Assembly: GCA_028279515.1 (NCBI GenBank) | Contig: JANQNQ010000008.1 | Coordinates: forward strand, 124,001-188,000 | Direction of reading: 5' to 3' | DNA: 64,000 nt | Origin: Flavobacteriaceae bacterium | Lineage (GTDB): Bacteria > Bacteroidota > Bacteroidia > Flavobacteriales > Flavobacteriaceae | Part shown: piece by piece, positions 53,508 to 60,879 of the stretch | Layout: every line of letters begins with the position of its first letter | Position numbering within the stretch: position 1 is the first letter of the stretch | Made by a program: the position numbers and the translations under genes | Notes under the pieces: model-generated | Databases searched by the model: none | Told to the model about the DNA's origin: nothing | The model's input: only the letters and a program-made list of their open reading frames with translations

Positions 53508-54263
53508 ATGCAAATTTCCGAAGGAAAAAAAATATACTTTGCTTCTGATAATCACCTTGGGGCTCCAACACGTGAAGCAAGTTTTCCGCGTGAGCAAAAA
53601 TTTGTAAAGTGGTTGGACGAGGTCAAAGAAGACGCTGCAGCTATCTTCTTACTTGGTGACCTATTCGATTTTTGGTTCGAATACAAGACAGTAGTACCAA
53701 AAGGGTTTACCAGAACCTTAGGAAAACTAGCCGAAATCACTGATTCAGGTATTCCTGTTTATTATTTTGTAGGGAATCACGACCTGTGGATGAATGGCTA
53801 TTTTGAAGAAGAACTCAATATTCCCGTGTACCACAAACCCAAGGAATTCACCTTTAACGACACCTCATTTTTTATTGGACACGGCGACGGACTCGGCCCT
53901 GGAGACAAGGGATACAAGCGCATGAAGAAGGTGTTCACCAACCCTGTGGCCAAATGGTTCTTTCGTTGGTTGCATCCTGACTGGGGGGTGAAATTGGCCC
54001 AATATCTTTCGGTCAAAAACAAACTGATCTCTGGAGATGAAGACATCAAGTTCTTGGGCGAAGACAATGAGTGGTTGGTGCAATATTGCAAGCGAAAACT
54101 TGAAGAAAAGCATCGCGACTATTTTGTGTTTGGACATCGTCATCTTCCGCTGGAGATAAAACTAAACGATTCTTCGACCTATGTGAATTTGGGTGACTGG
54201 ATTGGGTACTTCACGTACGGTGTGTTTGATGGTAAAACCATGGCACTGAAAGAGTACAAGTAA
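53508..54263 (+). CDS. lpxH: UDP-2,3-diacylglucosamine diphosphatase
   Basis: A 252-residue protein-length frame from ATG 53508; the frame is open back to 53451 but overlaps queD there. Metallophosphoesterase motifs: 'IYFASDNHLGAPT' (D-x-H), 'AIFLLGDLFDFWFEY' (GDxxD), 'VYYFVGNHDLWM' (GNHD), 'FFIGHGDGLGPGDKGYKRMKKVF' (GHGD) and 'YFVFGHRHLPLEI' (GHxH). The 'DLFDFWFEY' and 'GDGLGPGD' forms are those of LpxH. It makes lipid X during lipid A synthesis at the inner membrane. The first motif has Asn where Leu is usual (SDNHL). Confidence 0.93.
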   Translation: MQISEGKKIYFASDNHLGAPTREASFPREQKFVKWLDEVKEDAAAIFLLGDLFDFWFEYKTVVPKGFTRTLGKLAEITDSGIPVYYFVGNHDLWMNGYFEEELNIPVYHKPKEFTFNDTSFFIGHGDGLGPGDKGYKRMKKVFTNPVAKWFFRWLHPDWGVKLAQYLSVKNKLISGDEDIKFLGEDNEWLVQYCKRKLEEKHRDYFVFGHRHLPLEIKLNDSSTYVNLGDWIGYFTYGVFDGKTMALKEYK

Positions 54264-54272
54264 AGGCACCCT

Positions 54273-54314
54273 GTTGGTTTTGGCATTACTTCACGACCAA
54301 AACTCAAAACCAAC
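54273..54314 (+). promoter_or_regulatory. Inverted repeat just upstream of the hydrolase start
   Basis: GTTGGTTTTG (54273-54282) and CAAAACCAAC (54305-54314) are perfect 10-bp inverted copies separated by 22 bases. The right arm ends 5 bases before the ATG at 54320. It may be the end of the lpxH transcript or a leader hairpin. Confidence 0.5.
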
Positions 54315-54319
54315 TAAAC

Positions 54320-55165
54320 ATGACCTATCAAGATTTTCGACGTGAACAACGTTCGTTCTCTTCTGCTCAAGGCATTTTAAAATACATTGATAAAGGTACT
54401 GGCCCCGCACTTTTATTGCTTCACGGAGTGCCTACGTCTTCATGGCTTTATCGCAAGATGATCGATCAATTGGCTGACAGCGGATACCGTGTCATTGCGC
54501 CCGATATGTTGGGATTTGGAAGTTCAAGCAGTCCCAAAGGATATGAGGTCTACAATCAAAAGCAACATGCAACACGTCTATTGGCACTGATGGATTCTCT
54601 AAAAATCGAACAGTGGACACATGTTTTTCATGATGCCGGCGGACTCTGGACTTGGGAATTGCTTGCCATGGCTCCCAATCGAGTATCGAAACTTGTGATC
54701 TTAAATACCATTATTTATGTGGAAGGGTTTGATCCTCCGGTGCGCATGGAGAAAAACTTCATCACTCAATTTACCATGTGGCTCTATCGAAACGGAGTTA
54801 CCACCAACCTGCTTTTGAAACAGTTGTTTAAAGTGGGACTTGTACATGATTCTTTAACAGAGGAAGAAGTTGAAGGCTACCGAAGGCCACTACTCGAAGG
54901 AAAGACACGGGCGATGTTCTATTTCTTTTCGCAGACCTGCAATGCGCTTCCGGATTATTCAAAAGTGATCAAAGGGCTTGATATACCGGCCATGGTCATT
55001 TGGGGAAAACATGATGAAATGCTCGAATGGCTTCCGCAGGAAAAAAAGGTAATGAACGATCTAAAGATCGAAGCTCAAGACGTACACCTTATCGAAGCCA
55101 AACATTTTATTCAGGAAGAAAAACCAGCCCAGATAACTAAACTAATTCTTGATTTCATCAGTTAA
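54320..55165 (+). CDS. Alpha/beta hydrolase, haloalkane dehalogenase/epoxide hydrolase-like
   Basis: Protein of 281 residues. 'LLLLHGVPTSSWLYRKMIDQLADSGYRVIAPDMLGFGSSS' is the oxyanion region. The nucleophile elbow 'WTHVFHDAGGLWTWELL' has Asp in the HDxGG form of dehalogenases and epoxide hydrolases, not Ser. 'PAMVIWGKHDEMLEWLPQ' and 'IEAKHFIQEEKPAQI' supply the acid and the histidine. There is no signal peptide. The substrate is unknown. An inverted repeat lies immediately upstream of its start. Confidence 0.88.
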   Translation: MTYQDFRREQRSFSSAQGILKYIDKGTGPALLLLHGVPTSSWLYRKMIDQLADSGYRVIAPDMLGFGSSSSPKGYEVYNQKQHATRLLALMDSLKIEQWTHVFHDAGGLWTWELLAMAPNRVSKLVILNTIIYVEGFDPPVRMEKNFITQFTMWLYRNGVTTNLLLKQLFKVGLVHDSLTEEEVEGYRRPLLEGKTRAMFYFFSQTCNALPDYSKVIKGLDIPAMVIWGKHDEMLEWLPQEKKVMNDLKIEAQDVHLIEAKHFIQEEKPAQITKLILDFIS

Positions 55166-55173
55166 CAACTCTT

Positions 55174-55527
55174 TTAATTTCTGCAAACATCGCGCAAGTA
55201 GCTCTGAAGATCAAGGTTAAACAGTGTACCTTCGATTAGGTCATTGATGGCCTCCAACTCTGGAAGGCTGACGGCCAAATCAATATTTTGCGAAGGAGTG
55301 CGCAACAAGATCGAACGACATTGCGACGGGTTTTTACAATCGGCACAACACCCTCTAGAAGCTGCTTCTCTACTACAATTTAGAAAAAGCGTAAGCTCAT
55401 CGCGTGTTAAATAGAATCCCGTATCACGAAACACCAATTGAATCTTGTGTTGTTTGCGGGCATCTCCCTTTTTCCAATAAAAAGCGATGCCAAATTGGTT
55501 TCTGTAGATCTGTTCGATTTCGTTCAT
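55174..55527 (-). CDS. Conserved hypothetical protein with cysteine cluster
   Basis: A 117-residue protein from ATG 55527; an ATG at 55542 would add five residues. I do not recognise a named family. 'FGIAFYWKKGDARKQHKIQLVFRDTGFYLTRDELTLFLNCSREAASRGCCADCKNPSQCRSILLRTPSQNIDLAVSLPELEAINDLIEGTLFNLDL' contains five cysteines within 21 residues (C-x9-C-C-x2-C-x5-C), which could hold a metal or Fe-S cluster. It is soluble and acidic at the C-terminus. It converges with the hydrolase gene. Confidence 0.65.
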   Translation of the reverse strand: MNEIEQIYRNQFGIAFYWKKGDARKQHKIQLVFRDTGFYLTRDELTLFLNCSREAASRGCCADCKNPSQCRSILLRTPSQNIDLAVSLPELEAINDLIEGTLFNLDLQSYLRDVCRN

Positions 55528-55628
55528 GACCTTCCTTTTCAAGCAAATATATAACTATTTATAATCATTCTAAATAAAAAGATTGTCTTTTTTTAGAGAG
55601 GAGAGTTGCAGTCATAGCTATTCGCATT

Positions 55629-55803
55629 TCCCTCCTAAAAAGGAGGGATTAAGGGAGGTGTATAAATGACAAAATAAAACGTAAATCTACTTCCTACACA
55701 CCCCTCAATCCCCTCTTGTTAGAGGGGAAGGATTTCGATTAAATAAAAAACTTCTTTTGAGGGTGTCCTCCCTCCTAATAAGGAGGGACTAAAGGAGGTG
55801 TAC
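55629..55803. repeat. AGGAGG-type palindromic repeats, three units in alternating orientation
   Basis: Units lie at 55629-55662 (CCCTCCTAAAAAGGAGGG, then ATTAAGGGAGGTGT), 55696-55732 in reverse orientation (ACACCCCTCAATCCCCTC, then TTGTTAGAGGGG), and 55768-55803 (CCCTCCTAATAAGGAGGG, then ACTAAAGGAGGTGT). Each is a hairpin plus a G-rich tail, and the first two can also pair with each other. A degenerate copy is at 2641-2676. No gene is present in this 332-bp gap. Confidence 0.8.
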
Positions 55804-55862
55804 AAAGTATCTTTGTTCTCAATACTCTGTACTCAATACTCTGTACTTTGTACTAACAACTA
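55800..55862 (-). repeat. Intergenic repeat starting at a stop codon, copy 3
   Basis: Read from the recJ stop codon on the minus strand: TAGTTGTTAGTACAAAGTAC, then AGAGTATTGAGTACAGAGTATTGAG. It is built from the same AGTACAGAGTATTGAG motif as copies 1 and 2 and again begins at the TAG stop codon. It abuts the AGGAGG-type repeats. Confidence 0.7.
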
Positions 55863-57545
55863 CTTTATATCCTTGATCTTTAGCTGAAGGCTCACATTAC
55901 CCTGCCATTCATTTTCGTCAATGGTGTATACCGCTTTGAAGGGTTTTCGGCCCATAATGGCCTCATACTTATCGCCCAAACCAAATCCAATGCCAACAAT
56001 AGACGGGCTATCGTGCTGTTTTACAGTTACCCTTAAATGGTCTTTGGCTTCACCAACACACTTTCCGTAGCCTGTGTCTCGTAGGTCTTGTGTCATAAAA
56101 ACAGGAGTCATGTTCTTAGGACCAAAAGGAGCAAATTGCTTTAGAATCCTAAAGAATTTTGGCGTGATCATTGAAAGGTCTATCGCAGCGTCGACCATCA
56201 CTTCGGGCGTCAATAATTTTTTGTCGATGGTTTCGGCCACGACCTCTTCAAACTTCTGCTTGAACGCTTCGTATTGCTCTTCCTTTAAGGTAAGTCCAGC
56301 AGCGTACTTATGTCCACCAAATTGTTCAATATGCTCACTGCAGGCTTCGAGCGCATTGTAAACATCAAATCCCCTTACTGATCTGGCTGATGCTGCTAAT
56401 TTCTCACCACTTTTGGTAAATACCAAGGTGGGTCGATAATACGTTTCGGTCAATCGCGATGCAACGATACCAATTACCCCTTTGTGCCAAGATGGGTCGT
56501 ACACCACAGAGGTAAAACGCTCTTGCTCGTTAGCTTCCTGGATCTGTTCTAAAGCTTCTTCAGTAATCTGTTTGTCCAGAGTTCGTCGATCTTGATTAAA
56601 GGCCTCTACTTCCTCAGCAAATTTTATGGCCGTGTTAAGGTCGGTCTCGGTAAGCAGATTCACTGCATGTTGACCGTGCTTCATTCTTCCGGCAGCATTG
56701 ATCCTTGGAGCGACTACAAATACCACATCCGTAATCGTCAATTTCTTTTTAAGCTGAAAAGTTATCGCTGCGATACCAGGTCTCGGACTCTCATTGATGA
56801 CTTTCAATCCCAGATGGGCAAGGGCTCTATTTTCGCCCGTCATCGGAACAATGTCAGCCGCAATGGCGGTCGCTACCAGATCCAAATACACCAAAAGATC
56901 TTCAGCCGAAGCGCCCTTTCTACTTGCCAATGCCTGAATCAACTTAAACCCAACGCCACAACCGCACAACTCATCATACGGATAACTACAATCTTTCCGC
57001 TTTGGGTCTAAAACAGCTATAGCATCCGGCAGTTGATCTCCTGGACGGTGATGATCGCAAATGATAAAGTCGATACCCTTTTCTTTGGCATACGCGACCT
57101 TATCGATCGCCTTTATTCCGCAGTCCAACGCAATGATCAAACTAAACCCATTGTCATCGGCAAAGTCGATTCCTTGGTACGAGACGCCATACCCTTCTTC
57201 ATAACGATCCGGAATATAGGTAGCCACATTGGGGTAATCAGCTAAAAGGTATGAAGACATCAAAGACACAGCTGTTGTACCGTCAACATCATAGTCTCCA
57301 AAGACCAGAATGTTTTCTCCCCGTTCGGTGGCTTTTTCAATCCGGGCCACTGCCTTGTCCATGTCCTTCATTAAAAAAGGATCATGGAGATCTTCTAACG
57401 AAGGCCTAAAGAATTTTTTCGCTTCGTCAAAGGTCTCTATCCCCCGCTGCAAGAGTAAGGTAGCCGTAATCATATCGACTCCTAAAACCTGAATAAGATG
57501 TTGAATTTTGTCTTGAGAGGGTTTTGGCTTTACCGTCCAACGCAT
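55860..57545 (-). CDS. recJ: Single-stranded-DNA-specific exonuclease RecJ
   Basis: Protein of 561 residues of the DHH family. 'NILVFGDYDVDGTTAVSLMSSYL' and 'GFSLIIALDCGIKAI' carry metal-binding Asp residues. 'IDFIICDHHRPGDQLPDAIAVLDPK' is the DHH motif. 'RINAAGRMKHGQHAVNLL' and 'FGGHKYAAGLTLKEEQYEAF' form the DHHA1 region, with a C-terminal OB-like domain. It degrades single-stranded DNA 5' to 3' in recombination and mismatch repair. Length is typical. Its stop codon forms the start of an intergenic repeat. Confidence 0.97.
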   Translation of the reverse strand: MRWTVKPKPSQDKIQHLIQVLGVDMITATLLLQRGIETFDEAKKFFRPSLEDLHDPFLMKDMDKAVARIEKATERGENILVFGDYDVDGTTAVSLMSSYLLADYPNVATYIPDRYEEGYGVSYQGIDFADDNGFSLIIALDCGIKAIDKVAYAKEKGIDFIICDHHRPGDQLPDAIAVLDPKRKDCSYPYDELCGCGVGFKLIQALASRKGASAEDLLVYLDLVATAIAADIVPMTGENRALAHLGLKVINESPRPGIAAITFQLKKKLTITDVVFVVAPRINAAGRMKHGQHAVNLLTETDLNTAIKFAEEVEAFNQDRRTLDKQITEEALEQIQEANEQERFTSVVYDPSWHKGVIGIVASRLTETYYRPTLVFTKSGEKLAASARSVRGFDVYNALEACSEHIEQFGGHKYAAGLTLKEEQYEAFKQKFEEVVAETIDKKLLTPEVMVDAAIDLSMITPKFFRILKQFAPFGPKNMTPVFMTQDLRDTGYGKCVGEAKDHLRVTVKQHDSPSIVGIGFGLGDKYEAIMGRKPFKAVYTIDENEWQGNVSLQLKIKDIK

Positions 57546-57612
57546 GCAATTAAAATTATAAACGTGAAGTTACAAATTCCAAAGGTAACCAATGTCTTTG
57601 CTTTATTTTCAA

Positions 57613-57648
57613 TTTTTGAATTTGTACATTGCCGTACCAATTCAAAAA
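57613..57648 (+). promoter_or_regulatory. Operator-like palindrome around a -7-like box
   Basis: TTTTTGAATTTGTAC (57613-57627) and GTACCAATTCAAAAA (57634-57648) are inverted copies matching at 14 of 15 positions, with a 6-bp centre. A -7-like TACATTGCC spans the left edge of the centre. It lies 43 bases upstream of the AhpD-like gene. A regulator binding here would block the promoter. A purely transcript-level hairpin is the alternative. Confidence 0.55.
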
Positions 57649-57690
57649 GGACATTCAAACTTCAACATTAAGAATTAAAATTTAAAAAAT

Positions 57691-58281
57691 ATGCCATTAG
57701 TAACACCCTTATCGGCGGATCACGATCCAGAAACAAGAGAACTGACCGAATTTTTCAATGAAACGCTTGGGTTTTGCCCAAATTCGGTATTGACCATGCA
57801 GCGCAGACCTGCTATCTCAAAAGCCTTTATCAACCTTAACAAAGCAGTAATGGCCAACGAAGGTCGCGTAACTTCTGCTTTAAAAAGAATGATCGCTTGG
57901 GTAAGTAGCAACTCGACCGGGTGTCGTTATTGTCAAGCGCATGCCATTAGGGCAGCAGAGCGCTATGGAGCAGAGCAAGAGCAATTAGACAACATCTGGG
58001 AATATCGCACCCACCCTGCATTTTCAGAAGCTGAGCGCGCTGCGCTCGATTTTTCATTGGTGGCTTCACAAGTGCCAAATGCGGTAGACGAAGAAATCAA
58101 AGAGCGTCTATACAAATACTGGAACGAAGGTGAGATCGTCGAAATGTTAGGTGTGATATCGCTGTTCGGATACCTAAACCGTTGGAACGACAGCATGGGT
58201 ACAAGTATCGAAGATGGAGCTGTTGAAAGTGGTGACCAATATTTAGGAAAGCACGGCTGGAACAAAGGCAAGCACGTCTAA
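57691..58281 (+). CDS. Carboxymuconolactone decarboxylase/AhpD-like protein
   Basis: Protein of 196 residues. 'RVTSALKRMIAWVSSNSTGCRYCQAHAIRAAERYGAEQEQLDNIWEYRTHPAFSEAERAALDFSLVAS' contains the redox-active C-x-x-C of AhpD (C-R-Y-C) with the downstream His. The N-terminus ('FFNETLGFCPNSVLTMQRRPAISKAFINLNKAVM') fits the peroxidase-related group. It probably reduces peroxides or a peroxiredoxin partner. A strong inverted repeat lies over its promoter region and a strong terminator follows, so it is a single-gene unit, possibly oxidant-regulated (inference). Confidence 0.88.
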   Translation: MPLVTPLSADHDPETRELTEFFNETLGFCPNSVLTMQRRPAISKAFINLNKAVMANEGRVTSALKRMIAWVSSNSTGCRYCQAHAIRAAERYGAEQEQLDNIWEYRTHPAFSEAERAALDFSLVASQVPNAVDEEIKERLYKYWNEGEIVEMLGVISLFGYLNRWNDSMGTSIEDGAVESGDQYLGKHGWNKGKHV

Positions 58282-58302
58282 TCAGACTTCTTTATAAATC
58301 AT

Positions 58303-58339
58303 AAAGGCGCTTTGAGGGTAGATTCAAAGCGCCTTTTTT
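58303..58339 (+). terminator. Rho-independent terminator after the AhpD-like gene
   Basis: AAAGGCGCTTTGA (58303-58315) pairs with TCAAAGCGCCTTT (58324-58336), followed by more T. The perfect 13-bp stem lies 21 bases after the stop codon. Confidence 0.92.
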
Positions 58340-58402
58340 ATGCTTCAAGCATCGGCTTGGGCAAAAAATGAGTATCTTCCTATACCCAAAATCTGCTCCA
58401 TC

Positions 58403-58906
58403 ATGGAAATACTCTATTGTGAAAATTGTAATGCCGAAGTCTCTCCTGTTGAAGTTCATTGTGAGCGTTGTGGCTTTCCGCTTGCGGGCACCGAAAAAGA
58501 AAAGGCTATTTTTATCGGAAGGCAAACGGTCGATCAGTCGACCTTGTCTGAAGCTTCTCAATACCAAAAACGGTCCTCCATAATTCTATACATCGTCGGT
58601 GGTTTACAAATATTCGCCGGAATACTGAGCTACATGAACAATGAATTTATGCTGGAATTGCTCATCTATTTGTTTATCGGGCTCGCTTTTATCGTCTTTG
58701 GGATCTTGGCACGAAAGAAACCTGTGCTTTTCATTGGTCTCGGTCTGTCTTTCCTATTGGGGCTTTACATTATGGATGTCATTTACGATCCTAGTACGTT
58801 GGGGCGTGGAATTATCTGGAAAATGATCCTCGTCGGAACCTTGGTTTATGGCCTCATCAGTTCGATCAAAGAACGCAACATTCGAAAACGCAATAGGTCG
58901 TTATAA
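58403..58906 (+). CDS. Zinc-ribbon membrane protein
   Basis: A protein of 167 residues from ATG 58403; the frame extends back to 58340 but that part lies inside the preceding terminator. An N-terminal zinc ribbon C-x2-C...C-x2-C is clear (residues 6-27, 'YCENCNAEVSPVEVHCERCGFPL'). Four hydrophobic segments follow ('IILYIVGGLQIFAGILSYM', 'LLIYLFIGLAFIVFGILA', 'VLFIGLGLSFLLGLYIMDVIY', 'KMILVGTLVYGLISSI'). Function unknown; similar small proteins are common in Bacteroidota. Confidence 0.75.
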   Translation: MEILYCENCNAEVSPVEVHCERCGFPLAGTEKEKAIFIGRQTVDQSTLSEASQYQKRSSIILYIVGGLQIFAGILSYMNNEFMLELLIYLFIGLAFIVFGILARKKPVLFIGLGLSFLLGLYIMDVIYDPSTLGRGIIWKMILVGTLVYGLISSIKERNIRKRNRSL

Positions 58907-58908
58907 CG

Positions 58909-58952
58909 AAAAAAGCCGCGAACTCCCTAAAACAACTTAGGGAATCCGCGGC
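58909..58952 (-). terminator. Terminator of the T9SS type A gene
   Basis: GCCGCG (58915-58920) pairs with CGCGGC (58947-58952), and inside it TCCCTAA pairs with TTAGGGA. On the minus strand the stem is followed by TTTTTT (complement of the A-run at 58909-58914), so it serves the minus-strand gene that ends at 58972. Confidence 0.8.
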
Positions 58953-58971
58953 CACAGTAAAACCAACCAAC

Positions 58972-60807
58972 CTAACGTTTAATAATCTTTTTGGTCGCTT
59001 CTTTTCCGTTGATCGAAATGCTACACAGATAAATTCCTTTTTCCCATTTTGAGATGTCTATCTGCACTTTTCGTTCTTCGGTGGTCATAGAAAACAGTGT
59101 TCTTCCTGCAATGTTCGTGATGCTTATTGCAGCTTCTCCGTTAACTTCTTCTTTGGAGAAATCCACTGTTACAAAATCCTTTGCTGGATTCGGAGCCACT
59201 GCAACCTCTAGTTGTCTGTTATCTCCAGAACGTTGCTCTCTTGGAAGCTCTATATGCTCTTGTTCTTCGTCTTCCCATCCAATGATCTCACGCTCACAAC
59301 AAGCGATGGTGAAGAACTTGTCAACCGCGTGCCATGGGCTACCAACAGCCAGTCTAAATCGATATACTTTGTTAGGTCTTAACTGATATCCCGCGGGAAG
59401 AAAACTAGCAATATCAATGTTGTTTGGTGCCGTACATCCTGCACACACCCAAGCAGAGTGTAATACAACTACGTTGCTCCAGCTCATCAAATCAAACTCG
59501 GCGATCTCAACAAAGTACCCATCCTCGTTACAGCTAGGTGTGCCATCAACCAAAAGGTCATCTACCAAGCACAACTCGGTTACTTCTTGCGGACCGTATA
59601 GTGACGGCATGGAGATCACTTGGTTTGGAAAACGGAATTCAAAATCAGCCGTTGCTGGTGCTCCTACTTGACAATCCGAGCAGTTAAATACTTGAAAGTG
59701 TGGCTTTCTATTTGTGTGGTAATTGGTTCCTTGGAAACTCTTGTCTCCAGCCAATACAAACTTGCAATCGTGGAAGGCAGAGGCCCAAGATCCGTTGATG
59801 TTTCCATCTTCTTGATAGTAATGCACAAAGCTATTACCTACATTGTACAGACGTGCCTTAGCTCTTGAGCTATCGGTCCATGAGATCAATAAATTGTCTG
59901 CGACATCTACGTTCACTTTGGTCTTTGGATTCGGATACACATTGTAAGTCGAAGCGCCCGAAATACGTTTAACACCATACAATCCGTTGATGTAAAAGAC
60001 ATCACCATTTGCGCGCAAGGCTACTTGGTGCGAATTGTTGCTTTCTAGGTTTCTTCGGTTGAATCCGCCAGCAAATGTATAGGTGTTCGTTAAAGCTGAA
60101 GCAGCTGGGCTAATAGTATTATAGGTGTACTTCTTTATGTATGAAGTTAAACTCGAATGAACACCGCGAGAATATCCAATTAAGATCTTCCCATTATTAA
60201 AATCGATGTTCTGTGCACGTAAGTTTGAAGTAGGTAAATGATAATGTGTGATTCCGCTGGCTACATTGATCACTCCTTTATAGGTCAAACTACTGTTATA
60301 CGCACGAATTCGTACGTTGTTCCCTTCAAAAAGCGATACAAGCACATCGCCATTGTCGGCTAAGGCCAGATCATACATAGACCCTCCGATGTTGTGGTTT
60401 ACAATCGTGGATCCAAGAAAAGCGCCCGAAGTATTGTAGCGTTTCAATACTAATTTATTGACCGCACTGTAGCTGTGTACTCCAAGCACATAAATAATGT
60501 TAGCGCTTGAGATTTGCACACGACTTACGTTAAAGCCAATATTGAAGACTCCAATATCACCCGTAATAGGGTTGCTATTGCTGTCGTACACTTTTAACCA
60601 AGTGCCTGTACCACCAGGGCTGGTGCTAGGGTGTTGGTTGCCATAGGTGATGACCATATACTTGTCGTTAAGGTCGGCATCTACTTTCCAGTTGGGTTGT
60701 GAGTAACTTGTAATCGCAGTTGATGGTGTCACCACCCACTGGGCGTTCATCGTTGTTGCCACTAAAAAGGCAATCAGTAACATTGGTAATGTAGAAAGTT
60801 GTTTCAT
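58972..60807 (-). CDS. T9SS type A sorting domain protein
   Basis: A 611-residue secreted protein with signal peptide 'MKQLSTLPMLLIAFLVATTMNAQ'. The last 80 or so residues form a type A sorting domain ('LEVAVAPNPAKDFVTVDFSKEEVNGEAAISITNIAGRTLF', 'VQIDISKWEKGIYLCSISINGKEATKKIIKR'), which sends the protein through the type IX system to the surface. The body looks like a beta-propeller built of repeated strands (about 25-380, 'VDADLNDKYMVITYGNQHPS', 'IYVLGVHSYSAVNKLVLKRYN', 'LALADNGDVLVSLFEGNN'). A cysteine-rich segment follows at about 385-500. It has no recognised enzyme motif. It is probably a surface-binding protein. The gene is single. Confidence 0.88.
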   Translation of the reverse strand: MKQLSTLPMLLIAFLVATTMNAQWVVTPSTAITSYSQPNWKVDADLNDKYMVITYGNQHPSTSPGGTGTWLKVYDSNSNPITGDIGVFNIGFNVSRVQISSANIIYVLGVHSYSAVNKLVLKRYNTSGAFLGSTIVNHNIGGSMYDLALADNGDVLVSLFEGNNVRIRAYNSSLTYKGVINVASGITHYHLPTSNLRAQNIDFNNGKILIGYSRGVHSSLTSYIKKYTYNTISPAASALTNTYTFAGGFNRRNLESNNSHQVALRANGDVFYINGLYGVKRISGASTYNVYPNPKTKVNVDVADNLLISWTDSSRAKARLYNVGNSFVHYYQEDGNINGSWASAFHDCKFVLAGDKSFQGTNYHTNRKPHFQVFNCSDCQVGAPATADFEFRFPNQVISMPSLYGPQEVTELCLVDDLLVDGTPSCNEDGYFVEIAEFDLMSWSNVVVLHSAWVCAGCTAPNNIDIASFLPAGYQLRPNKVYRFRLAVGSPWHAVDKFFTIACCEREIIGWEDEEQEHIELPREQRSGDNRQLEVAVAPNPAKDFVTVDFSKEEVNGEAAISITNIAGRTLFSMTTEERKVQIDISKWEKGIYLCSISINGKEATKKIIKR

Positions 60808-60879
60808 GATGTGATAATTTAAAGTTATACATCATCATATCAACAGCGCTTTCATTTTGTTACCTCTAATGCTGAAAAT

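Noticed and set aside
58340-58402. Upstream start for the zinc-ribbon protein
   Set aside because: The first codons overlap the stem and T-run of the preceding terminator, so they are unlikely to be translated; ATG 58403 begins just before the zinc ribbon.
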